Source of the DNA: Pseudomonadota bacterium
GTDB lineage: Bacteria; Myxococcota_A; Polyangia; Polyangiales; Polyangiaceae
DNA: 64,000 bases
Direction: 5' to 3'
Assembly (NCBI GenBank): GCA_023423895.1
Contig: JAFAER010000011.1
Coordinates: 124,001-188,000 of the forward strand
In this document: positions 28,801 through 36,587 of the stretch, one piece after another
How the letters are laid out: every line of letters starts with the position of its first letter
How positions within the stretch are numbered: the stretch's first letter is position 1
The notes under the pieces: model-generated
Told to the model about the DNA's origin: nothing
The model's input: only the letters and a program-made list of their open reading frames with translations
The model's database searches: none
Translations under genes and position numbers: made by a program

Positions 28801-30034
28801 CAAGCGAGCGATCCCGCTCCTCAAGAAGGTCGCACAGAACGGTACGCCCGACATGCGTGCGTTCGCGGTGCTCGGCCTCGGCGCCCTGAAGGATCGGTCG
28901 AGCATTCCGCTGGTCGCGCAGACCGCGAAGTCGCTCGAAGCAGGTACCCCCGCCCGAGCCGCGGCGGCGTACGCGCTCGGCGAGATCGGCGCGGAGAGCG
29001 AGACGACGTCGCTCGTCACCATCGCCGAAGGGACCGACGCGCTCCCACGCCAGATGGCGATCCTCGCGCTCGCACGGATGGGCGCGCACAAGGGGGACAA
29101 GGCCGAGCCGCCGGGCGGCAAGGCTTCTCTCAACGCGATGGCGGATGCCGTCTTCGCCGGCGAGGGCGAAGGCGCGCGCGCCCATCGCTCTTCGGAGTCG
29201 CTCCGCCAGGCCGCAACCGCTGCGCTCGTGCTGCTCGCGACGAAGGGAGCCGCCGATTCACACGGCGACGCCTTGCCTGCGCCGGACGAGGACGTCGATG
29301 CAGAGACCACGCTCGATCAGCTCGTTCCGAGGAACCTCTCTGCGAAGGACCGTGCGGTCACGCTCGTCACCTTCGCCGACGCGTTGAAGCGCTCCGCGTC
29401 GAGCGCGCTTGCGACATCGACCGAACGTGCACGTGCCGTGCTCGACGCGATGTCTCGCGACGGCGCGTTCGAGCCGTTCCTCCTGGCGTCCGACGAAGGC
29501 ACGGCGACGCCAGAGACCGCCGCGGCGAGGGCGAAGGTTAAGGAGATCGCCGCTGCGCTCGAGCCGAGCGTCGTGGCGCTCTCACGGCATCCCGATCCGA
29601 ACGTCCGCACGAAGGCGCTTGCGCTGCTCGCCCGCTCCAAGTCGGATGCGGCCGGCGCCGCGATCGCGCAGGCGGTCACCGATTCGAGCGAGAACGTCCA
29701 GAGGGTTGCCCTCGCGTCCATCGGCAACCACGCCGACCAGAAGACTGCGCTCGCGGTAGGGAAAGTCATGCGGAGCCACGAGAGCTGGGCGATGCGCGTG
29801 CTCGCCGCACAAGCGCTCGGGCGGCTAGGCGCCGCGGGGGCAGCGGCCGAGGCCACACGGCAGCTGAAAGAGGCCGCGACGAAGGAAGCGTACGCGCTCG
29901 TGCGTGAAGCGGCGCTGATTGCGCTCGCGAGCTACGACAGGTCCGAGGCCATCCAGCTCGCGACGCAGATGGCAGCGTCGGACGCGGAGCCGCGCGTTCG
30001 CGAGACGGCGACGAAGATCAAAGCGGGCAAATAA
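25868..30034 (+). CDS. Very large exported TPR and HEAT-repeat protein
   Basis: 1388 residues. A signal-peptide-like N-terminus (SVGLSFALSLALIAPHASG) precedes a Gly/Lys/Pro-rich linker. Then about 800 residues of TPR repeats follow (LARLLQDRGDVAGARKRYEDAL, LAQLYRDKDG and others). From about residue 860 to the end are HEAT/PBS-lyase-type repeats (AVLGLGALKDRSSIPLVAQ, AALVLLATKG, AQALGRLGAAGAAA). Probably a periplasmic or secreted scaffold. The GTG at 25868 is the longest start and has AAGGG upstream only 1-2 bases away, so the start could be later. It is the longest gene in the window; neighbours are a TerB-like gene and a Gly-rich intergenic repeat block. Confidence 0.88.
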   Translation: MRLRRVLSRASVGLSFALSLALIAPHASGDDFDPRGRKKPGGQTKPGGKPGAKPGATRPSGGAPAKPAGRPAGQNPDVGQSQNVLIDRYTKIVLAQPGSPFPLQRLAQLYRDKDGNLGGLVKDFESRAAQSGTEQYAATVTLAGVYKLDGRGEDAIRTYEKAISLKNNDPVAIIALARLLQDRGDVAGARKRYEDALALQTVPADKEQTVRTLMTLALDAKDWTAAKSFHKELVKMQPQSLLVKAELGRELFNRAEYDKAEVELQDVVNAAAGDNRALAPALKDLGQAQAKAHKNTQALATLKKALQAAGQEAAVRASIYETITEIYRADQQLPVLIKQIEDERPTDFQRLAMLGALYEETGDSAKALQTYTKALAVNPRHIDLRLKMIRVLQSQGELDKAIAEYEALIRAAPNNPQFVFEQCEALMQRGDRTRALKLLTELEARGQNDEEVLSRLADFYGRIGENDRSLKVLTRLSSIGTNDPGHLVDLGDRYFQDGNTQLAVQTWRRILTTVTPRARALAALGDVYLEHDMLQDALTSFREAVQLEPQTLAYKKALAGALERSKSYKDARQIWQELSDKAKANGDKILAREARSRIVTLWGFERTLDAQIAPLQQKFGGNPPDVEAGRMLAEVQLHLRKLGEAEATLRRVVTAAPGDADSYLALERVLVQQNKLQDAIAVLEKLVAVDPKSARQLYQRMAQYAFQLHRDEDAIKYAARAVELNPDDAEGHRRLGDMYRQKQDFDRAIVEYRAAIAKNDRLFIVYLDLADLLLTKGQSDEADRLFRRVVRGAPDEELVSRAARLSMQINLGKGTLESLEQELLPLAIGNPQKKVYRRLLVEIYGNLTFALVQRVKHGSGKEADEARTALQRIGGRAVKPLLDALADGDAGQQRVAIDVLGYVENKNASAALFAFATGQSEAPLRTRAMLACGALRDTALLPKYEALLFPKSEGAGGDAMASDAVARAASWAVAKLGDKRAIPLLKKVAQNGTPDMRAFAVLGLGALKDRSSIPLVAQTAKSLEAGTPARAAAAYALGEIGAESETTSLVTIAEGTDALPRQMAILALARMGAHKGDKAEPPGGKASLNAMADAVFAGEGEGARAHRSSESLRQAATAALVLLATKGAADSHGDALPAPDEDVDAETTLDQLVPRNLSAKDRAVTLVTFADALKRSASSALATSTERARAVLDAMSRDGAFEPFLLASDEGTATPETAAARAKVKEIAAALEPSVVALSRHPDPNVRTKALALLARSKSDAAGAAIAQAVTDSSENVQRVALASIGNHADQKTALAVGKVMRSHESWAMRVLAAQALGRLGAAGAAAEATRQLKEAATKEAYALVREAALIALASYDRSEAIQLATQMAASDAEPRVRETATKIKAGK

Positions 30035-30039
30035 GGCGA

Positions 30040-30066
30040 GCGAGGCCAGCGAGGCCAGCGAGGTAG
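30040..30066. repeat. 9-bp tandem repeat after the TPR-HEAT gene
   Basis: GCGAGGCCA occurs twice exactly (30040-30057) and a third time degenerately. It begins 6 bp after the TPR-HEAT stop codon. The core CGAGGC matches the other GC-rich intergenic tandem repeats in the window. Confidence 0.75.
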
Positions 30067-30180
30067 GCCGAAACGGCGCGTGTGCGTGCGTGCGCGTGCC
30101 TGCGTGCGGGCAGCGCGCCTACCACCACGGCCGACGCGTGGTGTTTGGATCTCTCGGAACGAGACCCTAACGAGACCGGG

Positions 30181-30211
<31 letters not shown>

Positions 30212-30339
30212 GAGGATGAAGCGACGAACCGCTTCGCACGTCGGCACACAAGGCCGGTCGGTGTTCGTCTCCAATTGATCAATCTTGGGTGGGTGCCGTT
30301 TTCGTAAGAGACAAACCTGCTATCTCGTTAATTGGGCCC

Positions 30340-31170
30340 ATGGGTAGCTCGCTTCCCAACTTCGGACGCATCGATCTGGAGCTCGATGGCGAGCCCGGAA
30401 CGAAAGGGGGAGCGCAGCCGCCTCGTCGACCGCCGTCGTTCGGCGAGCTCGACCTCGACGCGATCTGCGCGGCGCTCGACCCCGAGCCGGAGCCATCGCG
30501 ACCGCTCTCGACGAAGCCGCCGCTGAAGGAGACGCCGACTCGCCAGAGCCTCGAGGCGGTGAGGCTCGCGCAAGAGGAGACGCGCATCGCGCGCGCAGGC
30601 GTGATGGAGGTCGCGATCGCGCGCACGGCGGACCCGATCGATGCCGACAGCGAGACGCGCGTGTTCGAGGACATGCCGCCGTCGTCGCGGCGCAACGCGC
30701 CTTCGGCCTCCGGCGTCGCGTCGCGTGATGACCGCGTCGCCGCGATGCGGGAGCTCTATGCACAAGGCGAGGCGGACGCCGCGCTCGCGCTCGCCTCGGA
30801 GCTCAGCTTCGACTTCGTTCCGGTCGAGCCGGATCCGTTCGGGGGCCTCATTCCCATCGACGACGATCCGTTCGGCGGTCTGGAGGTCGTCGACGAGGGT
30901 GACGATCCGCAGGACCATACCGCCGTCGTCGAGGCGTCGGCGGACGGCTCGCACCTGGCGCGTATGACGTCGAGGCAGGTGCCTCACCTGCTCGTCGGAC
31001 CCAAGGACATCGCAAAGCTGCCGATGGATCCTCGTGCAGCGTTCATTCTCGGCCACATCGACGGCATCCAGTCGATGGAGGAGATCCTCGACGTCTGCGC
31101 CATGCCGGAGGCCGAAGCGATCGAGCTCATCGAGCGGCTTCACCGCATGGGTGTCATCTCGCTCGACTGA
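30340..31170 (+). CDS. Unknown acidic protein with winged-helix-like C-terminus
   Basis: 276 residues, no signal peptide, cytosolic. The middle is rich in Asp/Glu and contains two near-copies of DPFGGL (DPFGGLIPIDDDPFGGLEVVDE). The C-terminal 50 residues (DPRAAFILGHIDGIQSMEEILD...ELIERLHRMGVISLD) look like a small winged-helix tail that I believe recurs in other myxobacterial regulators, but I cannot name the family. Start at ATG 30340 is preferred because an in-frame start at 30289 would only add a short unconserved stretch. The stop is 15 bp before the next gene. Confidence 0.7.
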   Translation: MGSSLPNFGRIDLELDGEPGTKGGAQPPRRPPSFGELDLDAICAALDPEPEPSRPLSTKPPLKETPTRQSLEAVRLAQEETRIARAGVMEVAIARTADPIDADSETRVFEDMPPSSRRNAPSASGVASRDDRVAAMRELYAQGEADAALALASELSFDFVPVEPDPFGGLIPIDDDPFGGLEVVDEGDDPQDHTAVVEASADGSHLARMTSRQVPHLLVGPKDIAKLPMDPRAAFILGHIDGIQSMEEILDVCAMPEAEAIELIERLHRMGVISLD

Positions 31171-31185
31171 GCCCTACGCGCTACG

Positions 31186-31758
31186 ATGCCGCGCGTGAGC
31201 GCGCAGCTCCCTCATCGTGCCTTTGCCGGCCTCTCGATCGTGGCGATCGTCACGTGCTCGCTTGCGGTCGCGACGACGATCGCCGGATGTCGTGACACCT
31301 CGCGCTTCTCGAGCCGAGGCGACCGGTTCGAGGGCGCGATCGTGAAGGGCAACTTCGTCCGGTCCGGGCTCGGCGAGGACGTCCGCATGTGCTTGACGCT
31401 CGACACGGATCACCTCCAGGACGCTCCCGGCTCGATCACCACTTCGGACGGGCGTTTCCAGGCGGCCCCGCTTCGCCCGATCCCGCAGATCTGGCACGAC
31501 CCGCTGTCGACATTGAGCTTTGGTGACGGGCGTGTTCAGAACCTCCTCTATGCAGCAGCACCGTTGGCTGGTGACGCCGGCTCGTCCGAGGGCCAGGACG
31601 TGATGGTCGTCATCTCGCTCATGCAGACCGATCACGTGGAGGTGAGGGTCGTCCGCGGAGCGCCGCAGACGGATGCCGGTCTTCCGCCGGCCGGCAGCGC
31701 GAGCGCGCTCTTCGGTGTGTTCAATCTCGATCGGCAGCCCGGGCCATGCGCGTTCTAG
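31186..31758 (+). CDS. Lipoprotein of unknown function overlapping tsaD
   Basis: This 190-residue protein has a signal peptide ending in a good lipobox (TIAGC, Cys35). The mature part is beta-rich with few landmarks (GAIVKGNFVRSGLGEDVRMC, QDVMVVISLMQTDHVEVRVV). No family is recognised. The stop overlaps the first codons of tsaD by 13 bp in a different frame, so tsaD is probably translationally coupled to it. The preceding gene ends only 15 bp upstream, so the three may form one transcript. Confidence 0.75.
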   Translation: MPRVSAQLPHRAFAGLSIVAIVTCSLAVATTIAGCRDTSRFSSRGDRFEGAIVKGNFVRSGLGEDVRMCLTLDTDHLQDAPGSITTSDGRFQAAPLRPIPQIWHDPLSTLSFGDGRVQNLLYAAAPLAGDAGSSEGQDVMVVISLMQTDHVEVRVVRGAPQTDAGLPPAGSASALFGVFNLDRQPGPCAF

Positions 31759-32798
31759 GGATCGAATCGTCGTGTGACGAGACCGGAGCCGCCGTGGTGG
31801 ACGAAGCCGGTCGGGTGCTCTCGGACGTCGTCCAGAGTCAGGTCGACCTTCATGCTCCGTACGGCGGCGTCATCCCGGAGCTCGCCTCGCGCGATCACCT
31901 GAAGAACCTCGGGCCCGTCGTCAACGAGGCGCTCGCGCGGGCGGGCATCCGTCTGCGTGACCTCGACGGGATCGCGGTGACGAACCGCCCGGGGCTCGTC
32001 GGCGCGCTGCTCGTCGGCGTCCAGGCGGCGAAAGGTCTCGCGTGGTCGACGGGGATCCCGCTCGTCGGCGTCGATCACCTCGTGGGACATCTCCTCGCGG
32101 CCTTCCTCCGCCGCACGGAGACGTCGCCCGAGCCGCCGGAGCTGCCCTTCGTCGCGCTCCTCGCGTCGGGCGGACACACCGCGATCTATCGGGTCGACGG
32201 CCTGCGCGCGGCCGACGTTCGCGAGCTCGGCGCGACGCGAGACGACGCTGCCGGCGAGGCCTTCGACAAGGTCGCCAAGCTCCTCGGGCTCGGCTACCCG
32301 GGCGGCCCCGTCATCGATCGCCTCGCGAAGAAGGGCGATCCCACGAAGATCGCGCTCACGCTGCCGATGGCGCATGCGCGCTCCTTCGAGATGAGCTTCT
32401 CCGGAATCAAGACGCAGGTCGCTGCGCTAGTGCGCGAGCGGCCGCCGGCGAGCGAGCAAGAAGTCGCCGACCTCTGCGCGTCGTTCCAGGCTGCCGTGAC
32501 GGGCGTCCTCTCGAAGAAGCTCATCGCTGCCGCGCAGCAAGAGGGCGTCCAGACGGTGGTGATCGGCGGCGGCGTCGCTGCGAACAGCGAGCTTCGGACG
32601 CGGACGACGGCGCTGGCAGCGAAGCACGGGATGCGCGCCGTCTTGCCCGAGCTCGCGAGCTGCACGGACAACGCAGCGATGATCGCCTACGCCGGCGTCG
32701 CGCGTCTCTCCGCCGGAGAGCGCGACGGCCTGGACCTCGTCGCCACGAGCACGACGTCTCTCCCGCGAACGACGCGCAAGGGCCGCGGCGCGCGCTGA
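31746..32798 (+). CDS. tsaD: tRNA N6-adenosine threonylcarbamoyltransferase TsaD
   Basis: 350 residues. TsaD with TsaB/TsaE makes t6A at A37 of ANN-decoding tRNAs. Signatures: the ATPase-fold N-terminus (GIESSCDET, 5-13), the metal-binding HLVGH pair (His111 and His115), ASGGHT (140-145), a GYPGGPVID loop and the CTDNAAMIAYAG metal aspartate near residue 300. Length is normal. It is an essential gene in most bacteria; its coupling to a lipoprotein gene here looks lineage-specific. The 3' gap of 478 bp contains no obvious terminator. Confidence 0.96.
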   Translation: MRVLGIESSCDETGAAVVDEAGRVLSDVVQSQVDLHAPYGGVIPELASRDHLKNLGPVVNEALARAGIRLRDLDGIAVTNRPGLVGALLVGVQAAKGLAWSTGIPLVGVDHLVGHLLAAFLRRTETSPEPPELPFVALLASGGHTAIYRVDGLRAADVRELGATRDDAAGEAFDKVAKLLGLGYPGGPVIDRLAKKGDPTKIALTLPMAHARSFEMSFSGIKTQVAALVRERPPASEQEVADLCASFQAAVTGVLSKKLIAAAQQEGVQTVVIGGGVAANSELRTRTTALAAKHGMRAVLPELASCTDNAAMIAYAGVARLSAGERDGLDLVATSTTSLPRTTRKGRGAR

Positions 32799-33276
32799 CC
32801 CTTCGTCATCGTTCGTCCAGCGCTCTAGCGGCAGGCCATGACGAAGCCGGCCACGAACGCGACGCCCCAGAGGGGCAGCAGAAGGCGAAGAACGTGCTCC
32901 CGATCCATGCTCGCGGGGCAGTGAAAAGCAATTTGCGGGCCGATCCAAATTGTCTGCGAATTGTCGTCAATCGTAGCTTCGCGAATACACGACCCATGGC
33001 ATTTGACGTTCGAACATGACTCGAATGTCATACCCCGCCGGGAGCACGGGGCGGGACCGCCGACCATCCCGATTGGGCCTGTCCTTCGCGATCCCGCGGA
33101 GTTGGCGCTGCGTTCGCGGAGCTCTGCGCGGGCGCGGCCGGAGATCGGGTGCCCGCACGTCGCCAAAGTGTGAGTTCACGGGTGGTGTGCGGCCGGCTCG
33201 GTGAGGTGGGTCCATGTAGGCCCAAGTGATCGAACCCGTGTTCGCGTGGCGCGGAGCCGACCACTCAGCCGAGGTC
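32799..33276. other. 478-bp intergenic region with an AT-rich island
   Basis: Between convergent tsaD and the gene at 33277. A segment at roughly 32925-33030 is clearly poorer in GC than its surroundings and holds AATTTG, AATTG and TTGACG-like boxes that could be a promoter on the minus strand. A short possible ORF is listed separately. I see no tRNA or strong hairpin here. Confidence 0.5.
32825..32908 (-). CDS. Possible small single-helix membrane peptide (27 aa)
   Basis: A 27-residue ORF beginning at ATG 32908 encodes a charged N-terminus (MDREHVL) and one hydrophobic helix ending in ACR. Its third-codon-position GC is high, like real genes here. It lies just downstream of an AT-rich island on the same strand. 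No clear ribosome site precedes the ATG, and the frame continues upstream with low-GC codons to an ATG at 33031. Could be spurious. Confidence 0.3.
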   Translation of the reverse strand: MDREHVLRLLLPLWGVAFVAGFVMACR

Positions 33277-34161
33277 CTACCGTCGGTTTGCGGGCGTGCT
33301 CCGGGCGGCCGCGTCGATCTCCGATGCGAGCAGCGCATCCGCGCGCTCGACGTTGGCCGTCTCGCGGAGCTTGCGGGCTGCCAGCACGAGGGCGCCCACG
33401 ACGACGGCGAACACGATGCCGGTGCCGACGGCGCTCTTCTGTGTGCGCGCTCTCGGATCGGCGATCGTCGCAGTGAGCGCGCGATCCGCGTGGGCGTCGT
33501 CCCCGCGGACGTAGATCGGCCTCGTATCGAGCGTCGCCGGGACGCCCGTGAGGCGTCGAGCCTCTTCGCGTGCGGCCGCGCCGATCGCCCGCGGCGCCAC
33601 GTAGCCGACGTGTTTCTCGAACGGTGGCGTCACGACGAGCTCGAGCCACGTCTCGCCGAGCGACGTCTCGACGATCTGGACGGCGGGCCCGGCCGCGATC
33701 GGCGCGCCGAGCACGATGGGGCTCGAGTTTGACGGCTGCACCGGCTGGAAGAAGGACGCCGAGATCGTGCGGTCGCGAAGCGCTTCGCTCGCGACGCAGA
33801 GGCCGACGCCGCCGCCGTTCTGCTCGGTCATTGCGAGCCCGTCGGTCGGTGCGAGCTCTTCACCCGCTGGAAGGGGAGCGGCGAGCGGGATGACGCCGCC
33901 GCGGAAGTCGTACGCCGTATCGAGCGCCACGATGAAGCGCGCGTCCCAGCGGAGGCCGCCCTCCACGGGCTGGGGAGTGAACACCGCGCCTGCGAGCGGG
34001 ATCGTCGTCGCTTCCGCGCACGACGGGCTCGCATCGCGCTCACGTGAAGCCGACGCCTGCGCAGCTTCGGGACGGGCGAGCGACGAGGCGACGAGGATCG
34101 CGGCGCCGATGCGACGTGAGGTCACGAGGAGTCGAATGGACGGGATGTCGAGCAGCGGCAT
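33277..34161 (-). CDS. Exported protein with C-terminal membrane anchor
   Basis: 294 residues. The N-terminus has an export-like hydrophobic stretch (IGAAILVASSLARPEAAQAS). The mature part is beta-rich (AGAVFTPQPVEGGLRWDARFIVALDTAYDF; WLELVVTPPFEKHVGYV). A TM helix near the end (GIVFAVVVGALVLAARKL) leaves a short charged tail. The start ATG 34161 has a strong AAGGAG ribosome site, 7 bases away. No family is recognised. It follows a polytopic membrane gene by 20 bp, and probably belongs to the same operon as the response-regulator/histidine-kinase pair upstream. Confidence 0.72.
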   Translation of the reverse strand: MPLLDIPSIRLLVTSRRIGAAILVASSLARPEAAQASASRERDASPSCAEATTIPLAGAVFTPQPVEGGLRWDARFIVALDTAYDFRGGVIPLAAPLPAGEELAPTDGLAMTEQNGGGVGLCVASEALRDRTISASFFQPVQPSNSSPIVLGAPIAAGPAVQIVETSLGETWLELVVTPPFEKHVGYVAPRAIGAAAREEARRLTGVPATLDTRPIYVRGDDAHADRALTATIADPRARTQKSAVGTGIVFAVVVGALVLAARKLRETANVERADALLASEIDAAARSTPANRR

Positions 34162-34181
34162 GTCTCGTCTCCTTGCCGAGC

Positions 34182-34796
34182 TCAATGGGCGAGGTGATCG
34201 ATGCCGCCGCTGAACGGCGTGCGCTCGGGAAAGATCGGAGCGGCGATGGCCGCGAGCTGAAGGAGCGTGAGGAGCTGCATGCCCAGCGTGACGGCGACCG
34301 GGACGAGCGCCGCGAGCTTCGACGTGCCCGCAGGCAACCGGCGGATCGTTCCCCGGATGAACATCACCGTGCCGGTCGCGAGCGCGAGGAAGGCCGAGCC
34401 CATCCCGAGCACGGGGCCCGCCCACGCGCTCGAGTGGTAGTAGAGCGCGACGAGCGGCGCGAGCACGGCGAGCACCAAGGTCCCGCCGAACACGCCGCCG
34501 GAGAAGCCGAGCGCGAGATCGGTGCCGCGGATCTGCGCGCCGGACAGGCGCCAGGCAAGCAGGCCTGCCGGTGCTGCGAACGCGGACGACAGGAGGACGA
34601 CCATCGGCACCTTGTAGAGGTTCGCAATCGCGGTCGCGGTCGCCTGGCTTCCGGCAGCCATTCCCCACGCGCCGGCGAAGACCAGCGAGGCGAGGAGCGC
34701 GAAGACGACAAGCTGGATCCGGCGAGACGGCCCGGACTCGTGAGCAGGGATCGGCCGGCCACATGCGATGTCGAGGAGCGTGACGAGCGTTGTCAT
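34182..34796 (-). CDS. Polytopic membrane protein
   Basis: 204 residues with about five hydrophobic segments (IQLVVFALLASLVFAGAWGM, VPMVVLLSSAFAAPAGLLAW, the GTLVLAVLAPLVALYYH segment, LGMGSAFLALATGTVMF, LVPVAVTLGMQLLTLLQLAAI). Hydropathy resembles Yip1-like integral proteins, though I cannot confirm homology. ATG 34796 has GAGGAC a few bases upstream. It sits 20 bp before the exported protein and 83 bp after the histidine kinase, so it may be regulated by that two-component pair. Confidence 0.7.
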   Translation of the reverse strand: MTTLVTLLDIACGRPIPAHESGPSRRIQLVVFALLASLVFAGAWGMAAGSQATATAIANLYKVPMVVLLSSAFAAPAGLLAWRLSGAQIRGTDLALGFSGGVFGGTLVLAVLAPLVALYYHSSAWAGPVLGMGSAFLALATGTVMFIRGTIRRLPAGTSKLAALVPVAVTLGMQLLTLLQLAAIAAPIFPERTPFSGGIDHLAH

Positions 34797-34879
34797 GTCC
34801 TCGAGCGTGAGGTCTCTGGATGAACGACGCGCGTGGCTCCGGTGAAACGATGTTCCCTACGAGATGAACACGCCGTGAA

Positions 34880-36511
34880 TCACTCGGTGCCACGCCCGGT
34901 GTGTGCCGGCAGGGTCACCCGGAACGTCGCTCCCTCGCCAGGTGTCGAGCGAGCCGAGACCTCGCCGCCGTGGGCCTCCGCTACGGCCTTCACGAGCGCC
35001 AGGCCGAGGCCGCTGCCGTCGCGCGTCCGTGATCCATCGCCGGCCGGGCGTGCGCGTGCGCGGGTCGTGAAGAACCGATCGAAGACGCGAGGCAGGTCCT
35101 CTTCCGCGATCCCCGGCCCCGTGTCCGAGACCTCGATCGCGATCACGTCGCCGTTCGGCGCCTGCGAAGCGCGCTCGCGACGCACGATCACGCGGACCTC
35201 CCCGGCCTTGCCGGCAAACGACGCTGCGTTGTCGACGAGGTTCCTCACGAGCGAATCGAGCCGGGAGGCCACGCCGACGACGATCGTGCCTGGCTCGGCA
35301 GCGACCGCCATGTGCACGTCCTGGAACGAAGGCTCGAGCGACGCGACGACCCCGGTCGCGAGCGCGCCGAGATCGACCTCGGCGCGAGCCTCCTTCGGCA
35401 TGCCTGCCTCGGCACGGGCGAGCTCCAGGAACTGCGAGACGAGAGCGTCGAGCCGGCCGCTCGAGTCGGCGAGGATCTTCGCGAGCCGCACGGCGCGCTT
35501 CTCGTCGACGCGGCCGGACTCGAGCGATTCGGCGCATGCACGGATGGCGGCGACCGGGTTCTTGAACTCGTGGACGAGGTCCGCGACGAACGCCTCGTTC
35601 GCACGCCGGCGATCGTCGAGCGCGCCGAGGAGATCGTTGAACGCCTCTGCGAGATCGCGGACCTCGTCGCCGCCGCGCAGATCGATGTCTGCCCGCGGGT
35701 TTGCGCTCTTCGCTTTCTCGAGCACCCTCTCGCGGAGCCACTCGATCGGGCGCACCATCCGGCGGCCCATCCACCACGAGAAGAGGAGCGCGAGCGGCAA
35801 CATCACGATCGACAGGCGCCCGAGGTGGTAGCGGAGATCGTAGAGCGCACGGACCGCGCGGCGTGACGACTCCTGGACGTAGATGACGTGGGGACGACCG
35901 TCGAGCGTCGCCGCGCTCGCCGCATGACAGACCAGCAGCTTGCCCGTGGGCGAGGTCCGGCATCCGGTCTCGACCGTGCCCGCTGGCGGAGGCGGAGCCG
36001 ATGAACGGCCCTCCGTTCCGTTCTGCGCGCTCTGCTCGGGCAACACCGGTGCGGAGGTGACACCCTCGGGCTCGCTCCATCCCGTGACCCGGACCACCTC
36101 GGGTCTCCGCGGCACGGGCCCGAGGGTCTCGTCGAGCTCCCGGAGCGTCGGCGCGCCGTCCGGGCCGAAGAAGAGTGTCCCGATCTGGTGCACGAGATCG
36201 GTCCCACGATCGGCGTCGGCGTCGAACTTCGCCGTTCCGTCACGTCCGACGATGCGGATGCGGGTGGTCCACCGAGCAGCGATCTCCTCGAGCCGTTCCT
36301 CGACCGTCGCGGGATCGGCGCTGGCGATCACTTCGGCGGCTTCTTCGGCCGAGAGCTTCGCGTCCAGCTGCAGCTTCCCGCCGATGTCGCGTTCCATGAG
36401 GCTCCAGCCCACGACGATGAGCTGGGGGAGCACGAGCATCGCGAGCACCATGAGGAGCGCGTTGATGCGGAGCGACGGGCGGAGCGGAGAGGGACCTTCC
36501 GAACGCGACAC
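34880..36511 (-). CDS. Membrane sensor histidine kinase
   Basis: 543 residues. TM1 (about 15-37), a periplasmic sensor domain of about 190 residues with one CRTSPTGKLLVCH pair of cysteines, TM2 (about 230-250), HAMP, then the H-box VHEFKNPVA (His314), N-box NLVDNA (about 425), DTGPGI (about 463) and GSGLGLALV (about 500). Autophosphorylates and donates phosphate to the response regulator at 36588-37313, 76 bp upstream in the same operon. The stimulus is unknown; the paired cysteines may form a disulphide. Confidence 0.93.
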   Translation of the reverse strand: MSRSEGPSPLRPSLRINALLMVLAMLVLPQLIVVGWSLMERDIGGKLQLDAKLSAEEAAEVIASADPATVEERLEEIAARWTTRIRIVGRDGTAKFDADADRGTDLVHQIGTLFFGPDGAPTLRELDETLGPVPRRPEVVRVTGWSEPEGVTSAPVLPEQSAQNGTEGRSSAPPPPAGTVETGCRTSPTGKLLVCHAASAATLDGRPHVIYVQESSRRAVRALYDLRYHLGRLSIVMLPLALLFSWWMGRRMVRPIEWLRERVLEKAKSANPRADIDLRGGDEVRDLAEAFNDLLGALDDRRRANEAFVADLVHEFKNPVAAIRACAESLESGRVDEKRAVRLAKILADSSGRLDALVSQFLELARAEAGMPKEARAEVDLGALATGVVASLEPSFQDVHMAVAAEPGTIVVGVASRLDSLVRNLVDNAASFAGKAGEVRVIVRRERASQAPNGDVIAIEVSDTGPGIAEEDLPRVFDRFFTTRARARPAGDGSRTRDGSGLGLALVKAVAEAHGGEVSARSTPGEGATFRVTLPAHTGRGTE

Positions 36512-36587
36512 GTCGGAGCGAGCCCGCGGCGCATTGCGGCGGCGCCCGCCGGAGAAGAAGGATCCGAGCTTCGCGGCCCAGCTCAGA

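Noticed and set aside
25574..29185. A 1200-codon minus-strand frame opposite the TPR-HEAT gene
   Set aside because: Arg/Leu/Glu-rich composition mirrors the codons of the plus-strand gene. No domain or signal is present.
33031..34893. Long minus-strand frame extending the exported-protein gene upstream to 34893
   Set aside because: The upstream part overlaps a separate polytopic membrane protein gene in another frame; ATG 34161 has a strong ribosome site.
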